Source: Entamoeba invadens IP1
Lineage: Eukaryota > Evosea > Mastigamoebida > Endamoebidae
Length of the DNA: 64,000 bases
Direction of reading: 5' to 3'
Assembly (NCBI RefSeq): GCF_000330505.1
Contig: NW_004191756.1
Location: forward strand, 182,403-246,402
In this document: one piece after another, positions 54,258 to 64,000 of the stretch
Layout: each line of letters opens with the position of its first letter
Position numbering within the stretch: the first letter of the stretch is position 1
Position numbers and translations under genes: made by a program
The notes under the pieces: generated by a model
Database searches by the model: none
Seen by the model: the letters and a program-made list of their open reading frames with translations, nothing else
Told to the model about the DNA's origin: nothing

Positions 54258-55734
54258 AGAAACAGATAGTTATTTGAATCAATACTAAGCCAATTAATGG
54301 GAAAACAAGCTAATTCAATTCTCTAACATCGGTTTATATTTTATTACTGCTGTGATTGCCATAATTGACATAAAAATTGTGACAAATGCAGCACTGTTTT
54401 ACATATCAAACCGATAGTTACAAATAACATTTTAATAACACAAATAACAATGAAATAACAATCTATTAAATAATTGTATTTTTATTAATAATATGTAATA
54501 AAATAAACCTATTCTACTTATAATAAAGCTAAAAAGCCATTAATTAATAATTAAAAATGCTATAAAACAACTAATAATAATAATAGAGAAATGTTTATTA
54601 TCATATTTATATTTAACGTTACTAACTAAATATTTATATTTTAAAACTATATTAAATAATAATAATCAAACTCAAAAACTAAAAATGTTTGTTAATTGAT
54701 AAATTTACTATATAACAAATAATATCAATACTATAGTTTTAAACTATACAAAGTGAAATAATGTATTAATAATTAATTAAACTGTTTAGTACATGATTTA
54801 TATTTATAACTATAAACTTATAGTTTAAATAATTATATATTTATTATTAATGTATAATGAACATTTAAATATTAGGATAGCTATGTCTACAAAATCGGGC
54901 ATTTTATTTAGAAACCTTTATAAATCAAAAGCAGTTATAGGACAAAAAAATAAATTACTCTCAATAAAAATAATCAACCAAATATCTAACTTAAAATATC
55001 AATAAATATAGTTAAAAGACACACATATTGAATTATTTTATTTACCCAAAAATGATAGGTATTAAATACATTATTTATCGGGATAGATAACATTTAAATA
55101 ACATAAATACAAATACAAAAAACATAACAATTTGAAAAACAAAATTTTTAAAACATTAACATATTTTTGTAATGACAATTTTTTAAAATACCATTTGAAT
55201 TTCAAAATAGAATTAATATTAAAGACCTTTTAAAAACAACCCAAATATAACAAATCACAACAAATTAAAACCATCTAACGATGACAAATAAATCAAAACA
55301 TATTCAAAATTTACAATAATAATTGTCAAAACGTGATACATACAACACAAATTATAACAAAATCAACTTTGCCATGAAACAAAACAAAGTTAACAATCAT
55401 ATTTTTTTCACGCCAAAAAATTAAAAACTTTCGTGAGTAGAATTAATTCAGTCTTTTTTAACATCAATTTTGTATAGATTTGAACTGTTTTGGTTTTTTT
55501 GATTGCAACAAACCAATTTGACAAAAAAATACAAAAACATTAATTTATATCGTTTGGGTTTTTAGTAAAATTTACTAAACTTGAAACTATATATTTTATA
55601 AAAAAATTCTAACACTTTTACTATATTAATTGAATTAAATAAATTATACTATTATAATTATAAACAATTAAATAATAAACTAATACATTAAAAATGATTT
55701 AGCTTCGTGATACAAGTTTATATATTCATTGGGT

Positions 55735-56680
55735 ATGGTTGTTTTGTAAGCCTTGTGTATGAGTTCATTCTTGCATTTTTCCGTTTGTCTTTTAGGATCG
55801 ATTCACCCTATTCCAATTAATGTTGTCTAGGAACCTTTCTTCTCTTCAGTCCTTAGATATTTTTTTCCTCTTCTAAGTATTTGCTACTTCCACCAAGATC
55901 TGTACTCAAGTCTGTTTCAATGGAAATTACTTCTCTACCTTTATCACTCACGTATTCTTGACACCATGCATTTCCTTACTCCTCGTGTGCCTCAGCCTCC
56001 ACAAGGATACAGCATCACCCTCTCTCATTATAATACCTTCCATTTTCAGGGCTCATCCATTCGATAGGTGAGTTGTTACACACTCCTTAGCGATTTCCAA
56101 CTTCCATGGCCATCAACCTGGATTCAATGTGAATGAACCCTTTTATAGTTCTCCTCATGTAAGCCTTAAATAATTTATCTGTATGTTCGGTTCATCCCGC
56201 ATCGCCAGTCTTGCTTATTAAACTTGGCCGATTTGAAGTCCCATATGCTCACTCCTAATAAATTAGTATATTTTTGAATCTCTCGACTATTCATAGTTTG
56301 TTAAATTGTTGAAAAGTCAAGCTCTCCATTACATCCAATCATTATCTTTACCAATCGTCACTACTTTCTCACTTCAACCTTCCCAAGGGAATATTCAGGT
56401 GTAACCAGCTATTAGATAGTTCGATTAGTCTTTCGCCCCTATACTCATATATTGCAAGTAATTTGCACGTTAACACTCCTAAGTCCTTCCACCAAAGTTT
56501 CCTTCGGCTTCAAACACCACAAGCATAGTTCACCATCTTTCGGGTCCCAACAGTTTAACTCTAGCCTTTTCTAGGTCACTCCTGCTATATGTTTAGTCCT
56601 TCGTTTTCGCTTTATATATGGGCTTTCTTCACTTCCTCTCCTCGTGGAAAAACTGAAAACGTTTCTTCAAGAGGCATATA
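55735..56680 (-). rRNA. Fragment of large-subunit (28S-type) rRNA gene, degenerate
   Basis: Read on the minus strand, this segment contains unmistakable LSU rRNA signatures in the right order: GGGACCCGAAAGATGGTGAA, GGGGCGAAAGACTAATCGAA, TAATAGCTGGTT, GATGCGGGATGAACCGAA, CATGGAAGTTGG followed by AATCGCTAAGGAGTGTGTAA and CAACTCACC, GCCCTGAAAATGGA, and near the end AGATCTTGGTGG and AGTAGCAAATA. This spans domain II and the start of domain III, about 0.9 kb of a gene several times longer; there is no 5.8S, SSU or LSU end. Several invariant bases are changed (ATCTAATAGC for ATCTAGTAGC), so it looks like a pseudogene piece. In Entamoeba the functional rRNA genes are on extrachromosomal circles, which makes a copy next to transposon relics notable. 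Confidence 0.9.
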
Positions 56681-57780
56681 TCTCAATTGTTAATTTTTGC
56701 CAAATATTTTTACAGATCATTTATTTATATTGTGTTTTTTCATTGTATTTTTGGTTTGTTTCATTTTATATTTTTAAAATGGATTTTTTTCAATGTAAAA
56801 TAAAATAAATATTTTGGTCAAAAAATAAGAAGCAAATATTGTTTATATTTTTATAAAAATGAAAAACATTTTTTTGAAACACAAAGTTAATATTTAATAC
56901 ACAAAACAAAGATTGTTTTTAACACTTAAAAAAAACTTGGTTTTTAATAAACAAAACTTATTTAAGTCTTAATTCAACAAACTATTTATTATGGTAATGT
57001 AACTATTGTTATTAATTAATTTTTTTTCAAAAAATAAGTAAAACATGACTGTTATTAATAAATTATTTTATAATCCACAACAAAATGGTGTTATTTTTTT
57101 ATGAAAAACACTCTATTTAAGAGAAACAACCCAATTTTATCAAATGCCATCACAAATTAAAGATACTTTGAAATTCCCGTTTGTTAGAATTTCTATGTTT
57201 AAATTAAATACAAAATTTGCAAAAAGAATTATCAGTTGACAATGAAAACAACCCCGTTTTGGAATTTGGAATTTATATTTAGTCAAATAAAGCAACAATA
57301 AATTTAATTAATAATAAATTAAAATAAACTATAATAAAACCATTTTCTTGTCTTCCCATTTTACTTAAAACAACATCATTTTTTTAAATTAATCTTTTTT
57401 AAGCATTTTTTTTCAAATTAATAAACTGGTAAAAGGTTATATTTTTTAAAGTAAAATATATATAATATCAAGCTATTTGTTCATTTGTGGTAAAAGAGAA
57501 TTATTTTTATCTTGTTATTACAAAAATATTTTTTTACCAATTTATCGACTATAAAACTGTGGAATTATTTCCAAAATAAATATTTTTCACCAATATATGT
57601 TTTTTATTGTTAATATACAAACAAAAAACTCATTTCTGAACAAAAAATAAATTCATGTTTTTATCAAATTACAAGATATATATTACATATTATATTATAA
57701 TCCATTATAATACATAATAATATATTATTATGTATAATATACATAATAATATAATATATTTTATTCAAATAAAGAAAAAA
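56681..57780. other. AT-rich region between rRNA fragment and half-MITE
   Basis: These 1.1 kb of A/T-rich DNA contain no open frame of interest. Tandem TATTA/TAATA words occur near 57690-57760, just before the half-MITE. Confidence 0.55.
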
Positions 57781-58066
57781 AATGGACATGGGGAAGAAGG
57801 ATGGGAATATAGGGGAAATAGGTAATTTGTGAGATAGGGACGTCCTCCCGCTATTAAGAATGTTTTCCTGTGTATAAAATTATCCTTTTTTATGTCTATT
57901 ATGTTTTTAAAACTATATAAAGAGTTATATTTTTATTATTAATTTACTATCAAAAATTATAATTATTTCCAAAAATACATTTAATAATGGACAAACGCAA
58001 AACAACAAGTACTTTTGTTACAGATTAATAGTTAAAAAACCAATTCAAATTTAAATTAGTTTTTTG
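57781..58066 (+). mobile_element. Half copy of the palindromic MITE (one arm)
   Basis: It aligns over its full length with the left arm of the element at 40684-41316: GGACATGGGG near its start, GGGAATATAGG, GACGTCCTCCCGCTAT, then the AT-rich inner arm (AATTATTTCCAAAAATA, AACAACAAGTA, AATTAGTTTTTT). Several GGAC and GTCC copies have decayed. There is no partner arm. It ends within about 45 bp of the Hsp70 pseudogene. Confidence 0.8.
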
Positions 58067-58108
58067 AGTCACTTCGAATAACTTTGCAAAGACAAGTAAA
58101 TCACATAA

Positions 58109-59437
58109 GTCGACCTCTTCTATCTTTGATCCCTTTGTGTCGCTCTTCTTTGCACCCCATTGTTGTGCACCAGACATGTTACCAGTTTTATTCTGTCGAT
58201 ATCTGTATGAAGATTGGCTTGATCTTCGCATCAGCTTTCTTCTGTTTCTGTGTGTATTCATTATTTGATGCCGATTGGTTCTTGTCGAGCCAGTCGAGTA
58301 TCTCCTTGATAATTGCTTCAATTGCCGCCTTGTCGTCTGGTGAGAGCTTTGTTGCAATTTGCTCGTTGAGTGTGTTTTTCATCGAGTAGCAGAAGTTTTC
58401 AAGTCCATTCTTCCCCTCGATACGTTCCTTCATCTTGTCGTCCTCCGCCTTGAGCTTCTCTGCGTCTGCAACCACCTTGTCGATTGGTACCTTTGAGAGT
58501 CTTTCCTTGTCGTTAGTGATTGTGATCTTGTTCTTCTTTCCCGTTGTCTTGTCTTCAGCTTACACATACAGAATCACATTTGCATCAATGTCAAATGTGA
58601 CTTCAACTATGGGACTCCACGTGCTCTTGTGATTGATGTGTAGAAGTCGATGCCTTCATACAACTGGTCGACTTCGATGTTTGCTGTTGCTTCCGATGAC
58701 GGTGTTCGCTTTGCCCTTTCACATGATTTCTGAGTCTTCTGACTGCTCGTGCATTGCCTGAATGTCTTTCTTGTACTTTCTCTTGAAATCGGCAATGAAG
58801 TGGTTGACCATTCTGTTATCAAAGTCTTCGCCATTAAGGTGTGTTGCCGTTTGTTGCCTTCACTTCAAAGACTCCATCATCAATAGCAAGAAGTGAGACA
58901 TCAAATGTTCCACCACCAAGATCAAAGATCAAGACGTTCTTTTCTCTCTCCGTCTTCTTGTCAAGTCCATATGCTATTGTGGCTGCTGTTGGCTCATTGA
59001 TGATTCTGAGCACATTGATGCCTGCAATTGTGCCTGCATCCTTTGTTGCCTGTCGCTGTGAAACGTTGAAATAGGCTGGACATGTGATGACTGCGTTGTT
59101 GACTTTCCCACCAACAAACGCTTCTGCCGTCTCCTTCATCTTCGTCAGCACCATCGAACTGATCTCCTCTTGTGTGAACTTCTTAGTCTCTCCCTTGTAC
59201 TCCACCTGAATTAGTGGCTTGTCATTCCCATCGTTGACGACAGTGAACGACCAGTGCTTCATATCCTCTTGTGTTGTTGGATCACTAAAGCGTCTTCAAT
59301 CAGTCTCTTTGCATCAAAGACTGTATTCTTCACATTCATTGCAATCTGGTTCTTTGCTGCATCGCCAATCAGCCTCTCGCTATCTGTGAAGGCAACACAT
59401 GATGACTTGTTCTGTTGCCCTGATCATTTGCAATTTC
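58109..59437 (-). pseudogene. Cytosolic Hsp70 pseudogene with internal deletion and frameshifts
   Basis: From upstream to downstream the minus strand reads [25 protein letters not shown], then (58834-59262) a clean block with [23 protein letters not shown] and [13 protein letters not shown]; frameshifted remains of [15 protein letters not shown] follow. The sequence then jumps from [11 protein letters not shown] straight to the substrate-domain segment EVTFDIDAN, so about 170 codons of the C-terminal nucleotide domain and early substrate domain are missing. The lid region (VADAEKLKAEDDKMKERIE) follows, and the end shows GSKIEEVD, the cytosolic Hsp70 tail, but with no stop after it. The first ~30 residues are absent. 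At least four frame changes and two in-frame stops are present. It is clearly non-functional. Confidence 0.88.
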
Positions 59438-59462
59438 CTAAAAATGGATTTCGCATGCCTTT

Positions 59463-59865
59463 TAACTATAGTATCTTTATCTCTCCAATAGTCACTAATG
59501 CATCATTCAATGCTATCAAACACTCCGCATTCGTTTTCCCTACTTCACCTTTAACACCAACAATCACTACTAAATGAGTTGCGTGGATGAATCTAACAAG
59601 AGGTGATTGTATACTATTACAACAGTACATAAAATCTGTCTAACAAATTTTGACAGACAGTTTCTCCCCAAATTTCTTCTCCACCTACATCGAGAACTTG
59701 AATATAGCAGCCGCAAACTTCTTCTCTGTTCGATCATTGATCATAGATCTTAGTTGAGACTATCAGTAACAAGTCTCCTTCAGTTTCAAAGGACTTGACA
59801 TAAATCTCTTTTAAATGGTTTATCATTGTTAGACATATTTTTCTCAAAAAGTAAACCTGCTTGAT
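59463..59865 (-). pseudogene. Decayed coding relic, family uncertain
   Basis: The minus strand shows protein-like fragments in shifting frames just upstream of the Hsp70 relic: near 59465-59578 VVIVGVKGEVGKTNAE, which includes a Walker-A-like GxxxxGKT, then TNAECLIALNDALVTIG; further upstream DVGGEEIWGETVCQNLL and SNREKKFAAAIF. The second set could come from an Hsp70-family ATPase domain (DVGG), and the first from a P-loop protein. Frames change every 30-60 codons. I cannot assign a family with confidence. Confidence 0.35.
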
Positions 59866-60326
59866 TTGATAAATACGTTTGATTTTAAATTATAGTTTTC
59901 ATTACACAATTAATTATATTATAAATTATATCTTGAAAATTAAATTATAATTATTTAGTATATTATATGATTAATATTAGTTATTGTATAATTAATTACC
60001 CATAATATTAAATTATGTATGTATCTATTAATTTATAGTATAATTTTATTTAAATTAGAGGGTGAGGTTTAGAAAAAAGATGTCGGTTGATTCCTTAATC
60101 ATTCCAATAGCCCTCCTTCCTGCCCGTTCACGGTGATGGGTGGGTCGTTTTATACTTTTATTCGATATTGTTGAAAATGAATTTTATTATAGTAAAACCC
60201 CTTCCCGAAATATTACATTTTTAAGACTGTTTTCTCAATAAAAAATCAACCCGAAATATTTGAGCTTTTTTGACTGTTTTATATATTAAAATATTCATTT
60301 AAACAAATCGAATTAAAAATTGGTAA
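59866..60326. other. Spacer with a short G/C-rich island
   Basis: The stretch is AT-rich apart from about 60 bases near 60100-60155 (CTCCTTCCTGCCCGTTCACG, GTGGGTCG), which stand out sharply. They may be part of an element end of the hAT relic to the right; no inverted partner was found. Confidence 0.4.
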
Positions 60327-63112
60327 TTAGTTTTTCAGAGCATCCCCAACATCCATGTAAGCAACTTTCTTTTCAACGCTCATGTTTGCTCTATCAAGTT
60401 GTCCAATTTTATTAAAAGATCTTTCAACTGGGCAAGTGGTTGGACTCTTAGCATTCATCTTTTTCACAAGATTGAATAAACGTGGTAATTGATTTTTTCT
60501 TCTTGACTCATCAGAGCAAACAAGGTGTTCAAAGTTAGTTTTTTGGCTGGGCAACTTTTTAAGAAATCTTCTGCTTCTTTTTTGAATAAAATCCTTATTT
60601 GCTTTCTGTGTTGAATGGAGTTTGCTCTCTTTTCTTTAACAATTTCACTACTGCTGCAATCTTCCGCGATATCTGTTGCTTCTGTTTGATCCGTACTTGT
60701 TAATCTCACTTGTTTAACAAGAGTACGTATCGCCTCATTAGCATCAGCCCTTTCTTCCCTTTCCAACCTGTTTGCAATTTGTTCGACTTTTTCAATGTTG
60801 GCACAGTACCAATCTTGAAACTTTTGAACTTCCGCTTTTAGTTCTTGGTCATCACTTTCCTCGAATGATTTTGCATCAAAGTTGTTGTAAATTTTGATGT
60901 TTATTACCAATTCTTTTCCTTTGAGTTTTCTTTGTAATTTCGCGAAATTTGCCATATTCGTTCCTTTGACCTGGTTCTCCTTCAACAATCCAGCATCGAA
61001 GAGGTCTTCTTTGGTCATTTTTCTTGAAGGAATTGCAAACCTCAAAATCATCGCGTCACCCAACTTAAGGAGCAGGTGAATTGAATACTTTTTCAAAATG
61101 AACTTTTCGTTGTTGTCAAGATCTTCAGTGTATTTCATTTTTCTAAATAATCGGTTAAGACCACCTTACGTCTGAGCTCGAAAATATTTGAAATTAAATC
61201 TTCAAAACGTTGATAGGCCACGGGTATAGTAAATTGGCGGTCTGTAGCCAATCGTCAATTATCTTCACCTTACTGAGCACTATTTGAGTGAAGAACATAC
61301 ACGCAACAAACAATTTGCAGTTGACATTACACTCACCCATAATGTTGCGAGGTCCAAAAGGCTTTTGGTATTGTTCTCTTTCACTGTAAAATTCTTGAAG
61401 TGAAGGCAGATTCTCAAACATGTTATCAAGAATCAATACTGTTTGGAGCCACCTTGTTTCGGATCGTTGAACCAATTTGAGAACTGCACCTTTGATATGA
61501 TTTTTGGCACAGAATTGATCCCATGCTGTTCTTGTTGTCTGAACTGTTAACCCGTCCAAGAAACTTTCAATAGCCAGTCCCCATTGTGATCCAAAACACT
61601 TTTCAGTCGCTTTATTTGTTCTGTGTGAAAAGCAGTAGTTTGAATCAAATCCGTTCAGCCCGTCTCTCTCTTTAATTTTAGCCAGGAGTTTACCAGAGAG
61701 CCCACCATTTCGTATCAGAACATAAGCTCCATCAAAACAAGCACCAATGCATTTAATGAGGTCAGCATCCATCAATTCCAATATTTTCATTATCCAACTG
61801 AGCCACCCCGCAGCATCTGTTTTGCCGTCATAGTTTACAATTTTGACTCTCTTTTCAACAAATGATCCATCTGAAAACACAAATCTTACAAAGAGAGAAA
61901 AGTACTCAACACCATTGTACATTGCTGAATCGGCCATTAATGTATAATAGTCACACTGCTTGAAGATTAGTTGTAGGTCATATCTGATTTTTTTGAAATC
62001 AACTCAAATCTCCGTTGCATGGTTGAAGAACTGAGAGCAGTGTTAACAACTTTTTTAGGAACATTGGACATGAGCAAAATTATGGATATCAATTTTGACA
62101 TGGTATCAATTTGATTATTTGTCAACCCACATGCTCCCATCATCAATGCAGCCATCATCGTTATAAAGCTGCCTCTTTCATTTCCAGCATCATTTGTTGT
62201 TGAATAACTGTCAATATTTTTACCAAGTCGCCTTTGTACTTCTTTGTTGGTTTCTTGTGCGATGTACTCAGCGGAGTATTTATTCTCTGGTCTGAGGAGC
62301 TCTTTAATGTGTTTCATTTTTTCCAATTGTTCGATCTCAAACACAGTGAATTTTATTTCTTCTTTGGTCGAATCGTTGGTGTTCTGAGATTCGTTCTCGG
62401 TAGCCTGGCTATAATCAACATGTGTCGCATTTCTTGTTTGTATTGTTGGAGGAGTCGGAATACAATTTGTAATAGCGGGAGTTTTTAATAAAGTTCCAGA
62501 GTCCACAATACCAGTTGAATTTTTTGAAACAACATCTTCACAATTAATAATAGGAACATCAAAACTTTTACTGATATTGTCGAGTGCTTCTTGTGTTGAC
62601 TCGCTGTGTAAAACAGAAATATTCATTTGGAAATTTTGATAATTAATGAGTGGAAGAACACGAACAGTTTCTTCCAATCCTTTCAATAAATATTTCTTGA
62701 CGTCTTCAAATGTAGTGTAACTTGTTTGTCTCAATTGTGACTCAAGTTCATTCCTCACTTTCAATAAATCGGCACCTCTATAAATATTTGGCGAGAGGTC
62801 TATTTCATTATCAGTCAAACCACTTGACTTATTTTTTTCTTCTTCGACAAGCTGACTATTGAGCGCAATCAAATTAAATTTGTCGAAATTCTCATCAAAA
62901 AATTTAAAATTATTAATACTTTTAAATTTGTTTGTTTCTTCGAGTTTTGCTTCCATAGAGTGTTTCATGTATTTACGTCTATTAAACATTTTTCCACAGA
63001 AAATACAATAATGAAATTCACGTAGACGATTTTCAGGAAGTTGCGTTTTCAATTCAAAAGTAAAGTAATTGCGGAACTCTTCAAAACGTTTGTTGATATT
63101 TGAGTCTTGCAT
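60327..63112 (-). pseudogene. Second hAT transposase with zinc-finger-like N terminus, frameshifted
   Basis: The N-terminal frame (63112-61967) has a BED/C2H-like finger (YCIFCGKMFNRRKYMKH) and a long linker. A shift in an A7 run near 61990 leads into the catalytic frame (61937-61194), with YTLMADSAMYNGVEYF (first Asp), CIGACFDGAY, FSHRTNKATEKC and RSETRWLQT. Further shifts near 61140-61190 and 60555 precede the C-terminal frames (61138-60464, 60554-60327), which end in CPVERSFNKIGQL and DVGDALKN, the hAT dimerisation region. It is a different lineage from the copy at 50.8 kb: the finger is present and the motifs differ. No terminal inverted repeats or target duplications were found. Its lesions are few and mostly in A runs, so decay is moderate. 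Confidence 0.85.
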
Positions 63113-64000
63113 ATGTTTGTTATTTTTAAGATAATGAAGACAATAAAATACAAAAAGTTATACTTTTTATATATTTATAGTATTGGTTTTAACAATTGTA
63201 TTATTGTCATCATATAATTTAATTGTGTTTTCATTAAGAATTATATATTATAAATATAATAATATTTTATAAAATACAAATATATTATAAATATATGTAA
63301 TTTTATTTTGGAATAAATTTACTTAGATATACTATAAATTATAAAATCACATATTATAATTTTTTATATTGAATATAACTTAAAATTAGTAATATTTGTA
63401 TTTAAAATAAAAAGACAACTGTTAATTTTTGGTAAATAAAAGGAATAATCATGTTTTTAAAGTGGTAAAGATAAGTTGAATTTGCAAATTCACCAAAATG
63501 CTCAACTTTAATTATACACGACTTGAAAACGCGTTGAAAAGAAATCATGCAAAATGTTATTTAACTACTTTTTGTTTTTTATTGTGGTATGTATGTGATT
63601 ATAAACATGATACCTCAGTTATTTTATCAAATTGTTTTAAGACTAATCTATATAAACAGACTCAATTTTATAAAAATATTTTTATTAGTTAATTTTATTA
63701 ATTATTTTATTTACTATATTACAAAATATGTTTAGATTATAAAAATTTTAATAAAACAATATATTTTAATTATGTAATAATTTTATTTTTTAAACAACTC
63801 TATAACATTTTTAAAATCGCTAAAATAGATTTAAAACTTTTTATTCGATAAATGTTATATATTATTAATAATTTATTATTTTTATATTTTTATTATATTT
63901 TTATTAATATTTTATTGTTTTATTATTATAAAACTAATTATTTATAATTTTAATTATTTAAATTAATATTTTAAATAATTTAAGTAAATTTAATTATTTG
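63113..64000. other. AT-rich right end of the window
   Basis: A 64-codon plus-strand frame (63498-63692) has an ATG, but it is Tyr/Asn/Lys-rich with A/T-driven codons and no domain; I do not call it. The rest is low-complexity A/T. Confidence 0.5.

Larger units (their letters stand above)
53635..55734. other. AT-rich region right of the first hAT relic
   Basis: Most of these 2.1 kb are nearly pure A/T. Except for the small frame at 53958-54257 and the inverted repeat at 54006-54021, I see nothing structured. Confidence 0.5.

Noticed and set aside
60100..60155. G/C-rich island as an rRNA or snRNA piece
   Set aside because: It stands out in composition, but I could match it to no conserved RNA sequence, so it is only noted in the spacer entry.

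Overview
The window is nuclear DNA from an Entamoeba, most likely a species close to E. invadens (an inference; no species-diagnostic marker was tested). The reasons are very AT-rich intergenic DNA, closely packed genes, and introns of about 40-115 bp that all begin GTTTGT and end AG. The gene set also fits: many small-GTPase regulators, LIM and TLDc proteins, a chitin synthase (these amoebae build a chitin cyst wall), an intracellular serpin, and decayed hAT and mariner/pogo-type DNA transposons. No mitochondrial, bacterial-operon, tRNA-array or CRISPR features were seen.

Layout. Positions 1-26.7 kb are gene-dense: a truncated 3' gene end; an unknown 206-aa protein; a secreted charged coiled-coil protein; a C2-DENN protein; an NTF2-fold protein; a DYRK-like kinase; an FKBP-TPR protein; chitin synthase; a TMA16-like ribosome-assembly factor; a RhoGAP; a coiled-coil/zinc protein; a TTC4/Cns1 co-chaperone; a five-LIM protein; a TLDc protein; an eIF3a-like PCI/coiled-coil protein; and a RhoGEF. 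Positions 27.3-30.7 kb hold a mariner/pogo-type element with terminal inverted repeats and a transposase broken by one stop codon. Positions 32.6-49.1 kb are genic again: a Rab GTPase with a 9-nt microexon, an R2R3-Myb, a Rap-GAP-like protein, a second RhoGAP, a 633-bp palindromic MITE, a SET/SMYD protein, an SLC35F6-like transporter, a serpin, GAPDH and a VHS-like protein. From 49 kb to the end the sequence is a repeat graveyard: a frameshifted hAT transposase, a piece of large-subunit rRNA on the minus strand, half of the same MITE, an internally deleted Hsp70 pseudogene, further coding relics and a second hAT transposase with a zinc-finger-like N terminus.

Gene models. Several real genes appear as two or more open frames and become whole only when GTTTGT...AG introns are removed: C2-DENN (2 introns), NTF2-like (1), chitin synthase (1), RhoGEF (1), transposase (1), Rab (3) and the VHS-like gene (1). 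In each case the splice restores frame and usually a family motif, such as WGTRE in chitin synthase and WDTAGQE in Rab. Several long open frames begin with TTG or GTG; I moved those starts to the first in-frame ATG.

How the genes fit together. There is no operon-like logic. The theme is membrane traffic and cytoskeleton control: Rab, a DENN-type candidate Rab GEF, two RhoGAPs, a RhoGEF, a Rap-GAP-like protein, and LIM and VHS-like proteins. Alongside these are Hsp90-type co-chaperones (TTC4, FKBP-TPR), translation factors (eIF3a-like, TMA16) and cyst-wall synthesis (chitin synthase).
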